From Psettodes erumei (lineage: Eukaryota > Chordata > Actinopteri > Pleuronectiformes > Psettodidae), in assembly GCA_016785225.1 (NCBI GenBank), contig JAFBJZ010000912.1:124001-188000 (forward strand): 64,000 nucleotides of DNA, written 5' to 3'. The stretch's first letter is position 1; every line of letters begins with the position of its first letter. Of this stretch, positions 20,390-32,135 are shown piece by piece. The position numbers and the translations under genes were made by a program. The notes beneath the pieces were generated by a model, which saw only the letters and a list, made by a program, of their open reading frames with translations, did not search any database and was not told the origin of the DNA.

Positions 20390-22080
20390 GGCCTCCTTAA
20401 CACCTCTGTCAAACCATATGTCCTCTCTGTCTAAAAATGCGAACATTGGCAACCTCAAAAGAGTGAGCTTTCTCCTTTAGATGTAGGTACACAGCTGAGC
20501 CTTGTCCTGAAGAGCTTGTTCTCCTGTGTTGCACCATGCAACAACTATGCAACCATGCTAAAGACATTCAATAAATACACAAAGACAAGTTTGTCATTGT
20601 ACGTTGTATATTGGTCATTAATTTTCAGATTTCCACTGCAGAGTACAAACCATAATTTGCTACTGTTATACAGGGGGTCATGTGAATGGTGATGAAGTGC
20701 TCATCCAGTATGTTGGACAAACAATTATGAGAAAGTTGCAGTGAATCTTGAAGACATGGCAGTAGATCACTGTCTGGATAGGCAGATCTCATCAAAAACC
20801 AGCTGGAACAAAGTACCAGAGTGTACCAGGACCACCCATCTTGCCCAGATATAAGATCACCATAGGAAGTGTTTTCCTCCTTCCATGACCATCGCTGTGT
20901 GGTCGTTACGTGTGTGTGATTGTGACAGAGGGGATAGAGAGAAGAACAGTTTGGACTGAGATTTCCTGCCTCAAAGAGTCATACATCAAATCCAATATGA
21001 CATGATTTAGAACATGCTGAACAGACAATAGGCTAATATGGGAAAGATCAAGTCAAAATTGCAAACTTTGGGGCTCACATGGTAGAGTACATTCTACATA
21101 TTAAGGCTGAGTCCTAGACTCACCCAGAATGCAAGGCCAGAGAACAGATATACCCTGTCCCCAGGTGTGGTTGCAGCCAGTTCATGAATAGATCGTATAA
21201 TTGATGTACGTTGGTCAGTCAAGTATACACAGGAGGGCAAACTCTGTAGGGGGCAGAGACAGCTCCCAGACATGGTCAGAGACAAAGGAACAAAAGGACA
21301 AAGGAGTGACACTCAGGTAGTGTGATCAAGGGGGAGCAGAGACAGGGAGGGTAGACAAAGGATTATGATTAGGAAACTCTGATCGGCAGGAGAGCAGAGA
21401 CAGGAGAGATCAATGTATGGCTGGAACTGCCCCAGACGTGTCAAGGCAAATTTCCCTTTCTCAATGATATTGAGAGAGGGGAAGAATATTTACTGGATTA
21501 TTAGCGAGGAGACTTGCCCCGCCTCTCACTGCCTACGTCCAGACACCTATCCTGCCTCCACTAAGTATGAGCCACACCCCGAACAAACCTCAACTTCTTG
21601 GGTGTAGTGCAATCTCAGTCACGTCTGTTAACGGCAGCTCTCCTCTCATGCTTCAGGCTCTTTGTGAATTGCTAGGTATAGTTTAAAGACCTTGTTAGGT
21701 CCTAAGGATCTGTTTTAAATCTCTTGGGGACTAGAGCAACCTGTGAGAATACTTTCTATAGATGAAATGATCTATAGATGTTAGAGCACACAATCTTCAG
21801 TTTATGTTAGCAAAGAGTACTTTAAAATGACTAGGATCAAGTGAGTCCTCGTCTCCTTTGTATAAAGGGGCACACAGGATAAGGTAAGACAGAGCATATG
21901 AAAACTGGTCACATCCAGTTGAAAAGTTGGATCAGCACAAAACTATCTTCCTCCAGTGTACTTCAACTTATCTTGGCCTCAGAGTAAAATGTTGATAGTG
22001 AACAGAGTCACACATAACATACCAACTTGTTACAACAATGGAAAATCACCACACAATATGATAATCATAGAATAAAACCA
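20390..22080. other. Non-coding stretch, no gene seen
   Basis: No conserved open frame, splice-bounded exon or clear element ends were found. It probably includes old repeats. Confidence 0.35.
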
Positions 22081-22920
22081 TCAGCAAGTTTATTTAATCA
22101 AATTTAGCAGGATCAAAGGAAACAGCATAACAGTGTGTATCAAAATCAAGACTAATTTAAAACTAAAAAATAAAAATAAATCATCCTCAAACAATCTTGA
22201 CTGAATTAAAGGAGGCTGTTACCTTGAGAGATAATACTATTGGGAGAGATAGAAAGAGTGGTTAACAGCTTTGGCCAATTGCTATCATCCTATTTGCAAT
22301 CCTGCCCGAGAATCAGACACTGTCCTTGGAAATCGGCAGCCCCGTCCAAGACTCGGCCGAGTTCCAGAGTGTCCGGTCTCTCCGGTGAGCAGTGGGAGTC
22401 CTCGAGAACAATCCCACGAGTCAATATTGAGTTCATGGGTCGTTGGTCAGTGAAATCTTCTTTCTTTGGTTCTTATCTCACGTTCGTTTCAACTCATGAC
22501 TGCTTTCAGTTCTCCTCAGGATTGATGGTGGTGATGATCCTCTGGAAACCTCTATTCTCAATGGCTAATTTGTCACATAAGGTCAGTGAACGCTGTCCAG
22601 TTGCCCCTTACAGACTCATGAACAGTGGTGTCCTCAGAAGAGAGAGCTCCGATGTCTTTGTATCTCATCATTCTCTCTCTCTCTCTCTTTTGATCACATC
22701 CTGTTCAAGAATGTCAGGATGACAGCTCTATTTGGTAACTGTAACTTGCCTAAGGAAATACTTTGGTACTTCCCTTTGGTTAAGCAATGCTTTGGTACTT
22801 CCTCATCTTGACCAACCTTTGGTTAGGCAATACATTGGTACTTCCTCATCTTGACCAAGGCTGCTTGGTGCTTCCCAGCACACACCTTACATTCATCATG
22901 TCAGGGCTCTTTTTTGTGGG
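22080..22920 (-). repeat. LTR-like or repeat-rich segment, ends not defined
   Basis: On the minus strand this segment has a block of short promoter-like repeats, a central GC-richer part and a later AATAAA (GATTAAATAAACTTG). That order resembles an LTR. No matching TG...CA ends with a target duplication could be found. It shares the 20-mer TCCTCGAGAACAATCCCACG with 26280-26300. Confidence 0.35.
22774..22859. repeat. 43-bp tandem duplication
   Basis: Two adjoining 43-bp units (22774-22816 and 22817-22859) share CTTTGGTTA and TTGGTACTTCCTCATCTTGA. A partial related unit (CTTTGGTACTTCC) lies just upstream at 22761-22773. Confidence 0.85.
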
Positions 22921-23079
22921 ATTTAACTTTCATTGTTACATTATATACTCTTAATCAATTACAACATTATAAAATCACATCATTGAATCATATAAAAACA
23001 TTAAAATCATAATACTGCTTACTGATTGGTTATATATGTACTTGGCTGTTAGTGAAATCTCAATCTCCTTGACAACTTG

Positions 23080-23308
23080 ACGCTGCCTATGTCGGTAGAG
23101 AGAGGGCCAGAGGAGCGAAGGAGGAGTGCAGCGCTGCAGGACCGTCTCCCACGCTGTTCCGCTTCGAGGCCAGTTGCTGCAAGAGTCGTCTTTCCGCCCT
23201 CGAACACATTTATTCAAAACGAACATGAACATGGATGAATAAACGCCGATACAGAAAGTGGAGCTTTATATGCAGCGCGGATTGAGGATGGAGCTCGTCG
23301 AGACTAAA
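23080..23308 (+). promoter_or_regulatory. Promoter-like segment with a candidate first exon of unknown gene
   Basis: This GC- and CpG-richer island in AT-rich repeat DNA contains a TATA-like TTTATATGCAGC at about 23263-23275. An ATG at 23288 opens MELVETK, which runs exactly to a strong donor, AAA/GTAAGTG at 23308/23309. No downstream exon could be matched. It could be a first exon of an unrecognised gene, an alternative 5' exon of resf1, or mobile-element promoter sequence. Confidence 0.35.
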
Positions 23309-23926
23309 GTAAGTGACTTTAATTCTGCAGCTGAAATGTTTTGGTGTCGCTCAGTGGGCGGTGTGTAGATCCACAATATGACGATGCACCGACCTGTGTG
23401 TGAAGGTATGTTAGCAAATTAACGAAGTTATTTGATAAAAGGTCATCTTTAGCAGTAACCATTTCCTTCATCGTAAAGCAGCGCGTACAGTTAAAATTAC
23501 GGTTACGGTTACAGGTGATTGTCTTCATCATCGTTTCCAGCCTAAGGTATATAACTAAGTTATCATGTCTTTTAAGGAAATAGCTGCGTAACTGTTTTTG
23601 TCCTCAGATAATAATTATTTCTCCATGTCTGACAGGTTAATGGTCTGGTTTGTGCAGAACAGTATGTAAGGTAGGGGATTTCTCTTGCAGCAGACCGCAA
23701 CAACAGGATGTGATGAAAAACATAGTTCATGGAAAAAATTAGCGACGTGTTCGTAGTTCAAGTAAATACATTGGCTGGTACTGATAATATATTTGATGTC
23801 CACTACAATCATTTGGTCCTCGATTAATCTGGACGTGTTCAGAGAGACACCAGGAAGAAAAGTAACTACAACTACAACTAGAGAATGAAATGCTTAGAGC
23901 AGCTCAGGGAGGAAGTATATTAGAAA

Positions 23927-24268
23927 TGTGTTGTCTTAAGATCCCATATATGGGGTGTCAGCGAAAATATCCTGAGGTCAGAGACCCCAGGGTCAAAAAT
24001 GAGGTGCAAATGTTGAAGATACCTAAAAAGTATTGTCCTGACTCAGGTTTCCATATGTTTTACCTTATTTAGAATGAACAACTTGACTATATAAGTGGGT
24101 ATTCAGAGCCGCTTTGGGAGAGATTCACAATGGTCCCGAATCCTCCAAGCAGTCCATGGTGCTTGTCTAGACGCTGAACTTCTTGTAATAAACCTCTATA
24201 TACAAGCAAGACGTTGTCAGCGGAGATTCCATCATCATCTTCACATCATCGCTACTCAAGAAACAACA
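23927..24268 (+). mobile_element. Solo LTR, family LTR-A, copy 2
   Basis: It starts TGTGTTGTCTTAAGATCCC and ends AAGAAACAACA. TATATAAG is at 24088-24095 and AATAAA at 24187-24192. A target-site duplication gaaa flanks it exactly (23923-23926 and 24269-24272), extending to agaaa if the last base is shared. No internal region remains. Confidence 0.85.
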
Positions 24269-24571
24269 GAAACAAATTCATAGTGTGACCATACTGTAGT
24301 TTGGATGCACTGCAGACTGTAATGGGGTCTGTAGCAAAGTGATACAGGAGTCAGCAACTGAGGAATGTAAACACAGTCAATTCTCAGAGAACAGCTTCTC
24401 ATGGTGGAAAGTACATGGCAGGCTGCCACAAAATCAACTGCTCTTTTTATACCTGAGCATAAATGCATCATGTGGCTATATTGCAGGTTGTTTGTCATGT
24501 AAATGCAAAACAATAAACAGGAGATTAAAATATGACAAGGAGTTTTGTTTATTAAATAGCCATTATGTGAA

Positions 24572-24652
24572 GGAATTTCCACTGACACCGTCTTGCTTGT
24601 ATAAAAAAGTTTATTACAAAGAAGTCCAGTGTAGAATCTTGAGCTGAACAAC
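24572..24652 (-). mobile_element. LTR-A fragment (poly(A) signal and U5)
   Basis: On the minus strand, TTGTAATAAAC followed by ATACAAGCAAGACGGTGTCAG matches the R-U5 part of LTR-A. Both sides are truncated. Confidence 0.6.
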
Positions 24653-25124
24653 TATCTGCAGTACAGTGGGGAATCTTCAATTTCCAACTGATGACAACAG
24701 CTGTGAAGAGGAAACCCCTTAATATTGAATAAAAAGTCTTGTTGAAGTCACAGAGATCCCCAAGCCTTGGAGATCTGTCTACCGTTTTAAACCTTTGTGA
24801 CAATAGGCTGTTCCCAACCTCATTAATATCCAATAAGCTTATGCAAAATCCAGTAAGGCATAATACATATATATCTCACGCCCTTGCAAGGAGACTACAC
24901 ATGTAGTGTTTAGTTTTTACTCACTACCTTCCCTACATACCTCCAACATGGATAGATGCAAAGAGCTGACAATGTCCCCTAGCTCCTTGATCCCCAAACA
25001 TGGAAATGCATAGCTTTTAGGCCACAGATGCTGACTGTCACAGAAGGTTAGAGAGTGTATGATCTGTAGGCCTATAACACACAAGAAATTAACTTAATTA
25101 CCAGAAAATATACCTCAGCAGCAT

Positions 25125-25205
25125 CAGAACAAGCACCATGGGCTGCTTGGAGAAGATTCAGGACCAATGCAAATCTCTCCCCCAACAGCTCTAAATACCC
25201 ACAAC
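25125..25205 (-). mobile_element. LTR-A fragment (R region)
   Basis: On the minus strand, GGGAGAGATTTGCATTGGTC and CAAGCAGCCCATGGTGCTTG match the R region of LTR-A just after its TATA box. It is broken at both ends. Confidence 0.6.
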
Positions 25206-25457
25206 CCGCGGGTTGTTCACCATTTAAGTATGATCATAAATATTGATGAACACACAGTTTTCTGTAACTTGAGCTCACGTCAGAGCAGAGCAAGGATTTG
25301 AGCCATCAAAGATGTCTCAAGGTCTGAGAGGGATCCCTGAGACCTTTGGGTCACATCGGGTGTAGTTATTGTTAGACTAAAACATGTAGGCAATGTCAAG
25401 AATGCTGATGCTACTGCTGCAGACCCCTGGTGTTGGTGTAGTATAGTTTTTTCTTTG

Positions 25458-25849
25458 AAGACTTGTAATATGCTGGAAAGGATAAAATGCAATGCTAGAT
25501 GTTGATAATGATACATCATGATATCCTGAAAATAATAGTGTTAAGTAGAGAAGGCTGTCATTTAAAAAAAGGGCATGTTTTGACCTTGGAACTTGTATTC
25601 TCAAACCTGTATGTCTGGGCATGTCCCTTGGAAAATACTTGATCAAGTACAGTGATGTAATGTTAAAAGCAGAAATTCAATGTTCAGCAGAACTGGTCTA
25701 TAGGCATGGACATGCAAGAGGATAAAAGAAGGGACACACGCCAGCATGGATCAGAACTCTCTTCAGGTGTAGCTAGTATACACTGTGAACATCTTGTCGT
25801 ATAATTTTTACCTGTGATGTGCTGGAAAGGATAAAATGCGATGCTAGAT
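25458..25849. repeat. Two copies of dispersed repeat R3
   Basis: The core ATGCTGGAAAGGATAAAATG occurs at 25458-25500 and again at 25812-25849. Both are followed by GCTAGATGTTG and a TAATGATA motif. Other copies are at 15976 and 29984. The AATAAAAC-like element in the 29984 copy hints at an LTR origin. Confidence 0.6.
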
Positions 25850-26110
25850 GTTGGTAATGATATGTCATGTCATGATGTGTGTTAGGCAGGTGGTGAGAAA
25901 CATGCAGTATACTCATGTAATCCTCACAGGCTGCATAAAGACCTAATGTAGCGCACCTGGTCTTGTTACGATAAGCTGAAGATATATGGTTTGAAAATGT
26001 TTGAAAATGGCCTAATGAGCTTCAAACCGCACCATCCAGTGTTACGATAACTGAAGATATATTGCTGAAAACATATTTTTACTAACAGTAGGTGCAAGTG
26101 TGCGCTGGGA

Positions 26111-26375
26111 GTAGCCCGGCAGACCGGTGTCCCCCCAAGAGCACCTGCAGAAAGTCAAGTAGACTGAGGAACATGTTTCGGACGCACGCTTCTCCCCGGC
26201 GACAGTGTTCCCCACACGCACACACTTCTCGCTGCTGAAAGTGTATTCACGTGCACACGTGTATATCCAAGCACACACTCCTCGAGAACAATCCCACGAA
26301 CACATGTATATCCTTACGCACACACTTTGATGATGATTTGTAATCACTGGCACACTTTTATATAATTAAGAATTA
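26111..26375 (-). repeat. Inverted partner of repeat 18266-18505
   Basis: Same ordered blocks as the 18.3-kb copy on the opposite strand, plus an extra TCCTCGAGAACAATCCCACG segment that is also found at 22397. Non-coding. Confidence 0.6.
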
Positions 26376-26379
26376 AGGG

Positions 26380-28139
26380 TGTCAAAACAGCTGGCAAAAC
26401 TTCAGGGCAAGAATGATTATTAGAAAACAATGGTGTAAAATGAATGAAGAATGACATTTTTTCATTTTTCACATTTTCAAGGGAAAAACATGTTGAGTGT
26501 AGTGAAGTGTTTGGATGTGTCAGGGTATATGCCCAAGTAGGATGCCAAGATGCACCAGTTCAGGTCAGAGCTGGAAGGTTTCTTTAGAAAATTCATTCTG
26601 ATATTTACGCATTCTTTAATAACATTCAGAGGAGACTTGATTTCCAGGCCAGAGGACAAACCCATGTACGCTTTTACGCACCTATGGCTTACATGATGGG
26701 TACGAAACCGGAAAACCGAAATGGTTCAAGTTTGGTCAAAAGATGGCTCCCTATACTGTCGATTTAAGGGCGGGGCTTTATCATCTTTACTGTTGCAGCT
26801 CTGGTTCAACCACAGCTTGTAGAGGGTGCTTGATAGGTTGATTTTCTTCTGATAACTAAAGGACATTGATGCTTTCTTGGTCTTCCACCGATGTATTTGT
26901 TCAGGCAGATCTGGGAGACCACCTCCACATGCACACACGGGATCTCAACTCAAAGTTTCTTTGTCGCCCATATGTCAGTGTAGCCTAATTTACATCAGTC
27001 AGGGCTCTCCTTGTGGCCCCCCTACATACATCCAAAGCTAAACATCTGGATTCAGTCAACATTCTTTTGTTAGAATAAAAACATTCCTCTGGTAGAGTTT
27101 CTTCCCTATGGACTCATCCTTACAGTGCTTATGATCCGCTTTTGAGAATGGTTGATGTCAAGGGCTCATACAGAGATATTGTCACACAACATTTCAGTCC
27201 TGCCTATCATTTGCCCATGGCTAAGCAGCACATTGAAAATCCAGATAAAATTGTACCAGAACATACCTGTAAAATTCACCCATGGTAAAACTGTTTTAAC
27301 ACTCCATTTTAGACGGGTTACTTAAAAACTAGTATGTATAACCTGTTTGTCTGGGCAGATATCATTCAGTGTCAAACGACTGACGAGGGTAACTATCCGC
27401 TGTTAGGTGTAGCTCTGTGTTGTTTTCTTTAAGTGGAAAAAAAATAGGAAAAATGGCTCGAGTGGGCTTGACAGAGGATATTACCCTCACCCTGACAGTC
27501 CCTCCCTCAGCATCTCAGTTGCTCTGTGTTAAAACACCCTGTGTAAGACTGCTGTATTCTGTGCTGTGCTGCCTGTGTTGTGGTCTTTCCCCTCCCTGAC
27601 TTAAAAAAAACGGCGTCATCATTAAAAGATATCATAATAAATTTTAATTAAAAATCTTACCATTGAATAGTTTTCTGGCAACCGATGACCTGGCTTTCTT
27701 AAACTGAAAGTTTGAAGGAACAACCAGCAATAGTCAGCAATGATCATCAAACAGAGTCAGAGACCAAGTCTCACTATTCACTATTCTCTCTTTCAACCAC
27801 AAAGGTCTCGAGAGTCTGGACACCGACAAATGATAGGATCAACCCTTTTATACAGTGTTGATCGCATACACATATTTGTCCACAGTTCAAATTCCATCTT
27901 AGGTACAAAGTATGTTCAAGCAATATTGGCACATAATGTTTACTTAATAAGAACAGTTTGTTCAAGGGCAAACTGAATTATATTCGATTCGATTATGAAC
28001 TATTACCCAATCTATCTCTAGGATAACTTAGTTTCCCATCACAGTCAAAAGCCGATGTTCTGTTGCAAAAGAAAAAGGAGTGCAGACGTTAACCAATGAG
28101 AGCAGAATACATCGTCCCAAGCAGTGACGACATCACTGC
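26380..28139. other. Non-coding stretch upstream of resf1
   Basis: No exon was supported. A short open frame at 27417-27599 has no recognised domain or splice context. Repeat relics are likely. Confidence 0.35.
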
Positions 28140-28568
28140 GTCATGGGGTATGAGGAAGCCCCCCGCTTGCATTTAAACGCTGTAGCGCTAAGAGGCCGCG
28201 TCGTCGCCTCATCCTCCAACTTCCATGTTTTCATCCGCAGAAAAAGCGGCGATATTACCAACGACAGCTTGCGCGGAGTTGTTTTTTTTCACCGAGGGTC
28301 CCGGACCGACCGGAGTTTTGTGGTCCGCTTGCCCTGGGATGATTCACTTTAGTACGGACAGTACCTGGAATGTCGACGTGGAAAACGACGGTGGATAACG
28401 TGAAACGGTGTGCTGCCTCCATTAGCAGAATTTCCCCCCTCCCTCTTGCTGGGAGTCGGCCGGGGGTTGTCCGTGAAGGGGTGTCACTCACCGGGGAAGC
28501 TTTTATCGATTAGTAAAAGATCTCTTCGAGGTCCTGGTTAAAACTTATCCACAGACTTCACGAGATCC
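28140..28568 (+). promoter_or_regulatory. resf1: resf1 CpG-rich promoter and non-coding first exon
   Basis: This is the only strongly CpG-rich stretch in the neighbourhood. It ends in a consensus donor, GAGATCC/GTAAGTACAG, at 28568/28569. The next matching pieces are a 45-nt exon (31825-31869) and the acceptor at 32089/32090 that starts the large coding exon. The transcription start is not known and no TATA box is visible. Confidence 0.6.
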
Positions 28569-28820
28569 GTAAGTACAGTTTTTATAAATGGGAAACTTAT
28601 GGGAATTGTTAAATAATAATTAAAAAATAATACAGAACCTAGGTAAACTGTTGCGATTAATGATTGTGTGACGCAGATGTCGGAACTCTGCAGTCACAAC
28701 TTTAAAAAGAGCGAATATATAATACACACACACATTTACAGATTAAGCAGATAAAGAATTAATTAATAATTAGGGTACTTACTGGGCTACCTCATCCCCT
28801 GCTCTTCCTCGTAAGCTTTA

Positions 28821-29578
<758 letters not shown>

Positions 29579-29983
29579 TTAACTTAAGGAGTCTGTTTTT
29601 ATGCGTCTGACGGGACATATAGAGGGGGCCATGGTGGAAATGGAATAGAACAATAGACCTGTGAAAGGTTCTCTCTCATAGAATGTTATGTTCCTCCCAC
29701 AAGGCCCATGAATCGCTCTTGTTTTCTTTTTTATAATGGCGTCTATCCCAGGTGAAGAGTTCTGCACAGAAAGCATAATAGTGACACAGTCCAGTTTTTA
29801 TTGGGGTCTCATCCAAATACAGCATTAATACAAAAAGTTTGCACACAGTAAAGTTGAGTGTGAACACACAGTCGTCGCTATGTTGTTGAAGTTAAATGCT
29901 ACATATCAAAAGGGTAAAAAATAATCTCCCACAAAGCTGTGAATAAAAAAAATGAGAAGCTGTTGTAATCAAATTTTTGTTTG

Positions 29984-30026
29984 AAGACTTGTGATGTGCT
30001 GAAAAGAATAAAACGCAATGCTAGAT
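29984..30026. repeat. Dispersed repeat R3 copy
   Basis: GTGATGTGCTGAAAAGAATA then AAACGCAATGCTAGAT matches the copies at 15976, 25458 and 25812. Confidence 0.6.
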
Positions 30027-30570
30027 AATGACAATGACATGTCATGGTGTGTTTTAGGTCATAGGCAAGAGATGCACTATACTCCTGTAGTCCTCACACA
30101 CTGTATGTGACTTGATGTAATCCCAAGCATGCTTGTATAAACGTATTATTTTTTTTTTTAAAAATGAGAGAAAGTTAAATAAGTGTGTTAAAAAGGCAAG
30201 TGGAACTGAGTCAAAAATTAAAAAGTAATCCAAAAAATAGTGTAAAATGAATGAAGAATGGCAAGAATTTTTAAAAAAGGGGAAAGTCATCAGTCAGAAA
30301 ATGTTTACCTTTGTACTTTTAATATAGTGCTTGATTCAGTTTCTTCCTGTTACTTCAATCAATAGTTTCCTGTATGTTAAACAGAGACATCCTGAAGTCA
30401 GACTTCAAAGAAGGAAGCTGTCTGTCTCTCTCTCAGCTATTCACACACTTTTGTTCATGCTCCAGGGTTGTCAGAAGTTCTCAGCAGCAGTGCTTTATCA
30501 TATTGTGATTGTGATTTTATTTTTCCTGTGCCCCTCCTTTTTTTGCTGGCATTAAAGGTTTCACTGCCCA

Positions 30571-30705
30571 GAACTTTGACTCCTGATGATTTGTTTGAAA
30601 ACCAGTGAGATGCTTTTTCCTCAGCTGATCTGAACATTACTAAAACTTCTTAGAATTGGGGTCCAGTGCCGGGAATTTCGGTTCCAAGACACAAAAATAT
30701 TTGAC
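30571..30705. repeat. Dispersed repeat R2 copy in resf1 intron 1
   Basis: This block carries TGATCTGAACATTACTAAAA and TTAGAATTGGGGTCCAGTG, as at 16076-16130. It extends across a part matching the inverted copy at 16800-16920. Confidence 0.65.
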
Positions 30706-30715
30706 ACAATACCAT

Positions 30716-31040
30716 AACTGAGTACACTTTTTATTGAGCAGTGGCAGAAAGACACCAGCAGATGTTGTAAGTTGATCCTCCTGACACCTCAGGAAATATA
30801 GTCGCTGCTGTGCCTTCTTTATGGTTACTCTGCTATGTGTGTCCCCAGAGATTTGAAGGTTGACACCTTCTCCCTGTTGATTGCCAGGGCCTGAGGGTCC
30901 TCCTTCTTCTTTCTGAAGTTGATGATCAACTCCTTGGTGTCCTTGGTGTTTAGAGTCAGGTTGTTTAATTCACACCAGTCTGCCAACCTTTGGACCTCAT
31001 CCCTACATACTGCCTCGTCTCCCCCGCTGATCATCCGTTA
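30716..31040 (-). pseudogene. LINE reverse-transcriptase fragment
   Basis: On the minus strand the frame at 30825-31034 carries RLADWCELNNLTLNTKDTKE and LIINFRKKK, the C-terminal part of a non-LTR retrotransposon reverse transcriptase (L2/CR1/Rex-like pattern: WC..NNL.LN..KTKE..). Downstream minus sequence resembles the following LINE segment (LRKAQQRLYFLR) and then degenerates. It is a 5'-truncated, inactive fragment in resf1 intron 1. Confidence 0.8.
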
Positions 31041-31824
31041 AAGAACAGAAGGGGCTTCAGGGGGTGGGGGGGTAAACCTGGTGAATGAACTTTTCCAGCC
31101 TTAAAAACATTATTTTATATAAAACGTAGAAACAAGCCTCCCCTGAGTGGTGAAGCATATAGTATGTATGTAAAGTACAGAAACAGCTGTCCTCAAACAA
31201 GAGCACACAAAAACTTGAACAGACAGTGCAGTTTTTGTTTTCAGCTGTGGGGGCAGCAGCCTCAGCAGTGGAGCGTGCGACATTGAGAGAAGCTGACCTC
31301 TGCCCTCTCACTGCACCTCCACAAATGTACCATAAACAGTCTGTTAAATGTTTGGAGAGAGGGAGAGAGCAAGCTGGTCATCATAAAAAAAACAGCAAGT
31401 ACACCTTTCTATAATTGGGTTTGCTGTAGGGTTTATCTCCTATATTTTGCAATATATCTTCCTTCCAACCAGTCAGTGACTTTTGTGTGCTCATTCAAAT
31501 GTTGCCCAGAGTGCTTTGCAGATAATTCTTCCACGACAGACATCAGACTGAAGAAATGTAGCCTCAGTGTGACCAAGGACAGAACAACTAAGATAGCCTG
31601 AATTGCTCTGCTGTCTGCATTTTTGTACCATTTCAAGATAAGATATTATCCACCCCCTCTCCCTGACCTTGCAGTCTCATTGTGTATACCACACTCGCAT
31701 CTCCTTTGTTCTGTTCTTATATACTCAGCCCATTCATTTGACTGTGTTATGAGTTTGTCTTCAAATGCTGAATTAAACTTACAAGAATGACAGAATTTGA
31801 CTTTGTGCTTTTTTCATTTAACAG

Positions 31825-31869
31825 AAATTGCCACCACAGTAGTTTCACTGTTGTGCTGACACTGCTGAT
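31825..31869 (+). other. resf1: resf1 non-coding exon 2 (5' UTR)
   Basis: A 45-nt segment bounded by a good acceptor (TTTCATTTAACAG) and donor (GAT/GTAAGTAAAC). No in-frame start leads into the coding exon. Inferred from splice signals only. Confidence 0.5.
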
Positions 31870-32135
31870 GTAAGTAAACGTTCCATTATGATCCTGCTCG
31901 TGATGCAAAATTATTTGGTAGATGACAACAATAAGGACTGTAGATCTTTCAAAGAGACTTTATTAGCAGGCTAACAAAGCCAGAGAGCTTCTGCAAAGTC
32001 CCTTGAAATATAAGGACAACATTTTAATCATAAAGTTGTGTACGGATTAAATTCATGTTTTACAACTGTTTTTTTTTTTCTTATTTCAGAAAAGTTGCCT
32101 CTTCAACCTACTACAAGGCTTAACAGAGGACAAAA

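Noticed and set aside
30825..31034. 69-aa open frame as a host gene
   Set aside because: It is a fragment of a LINE reverse transcriptase with degenerate flanks.
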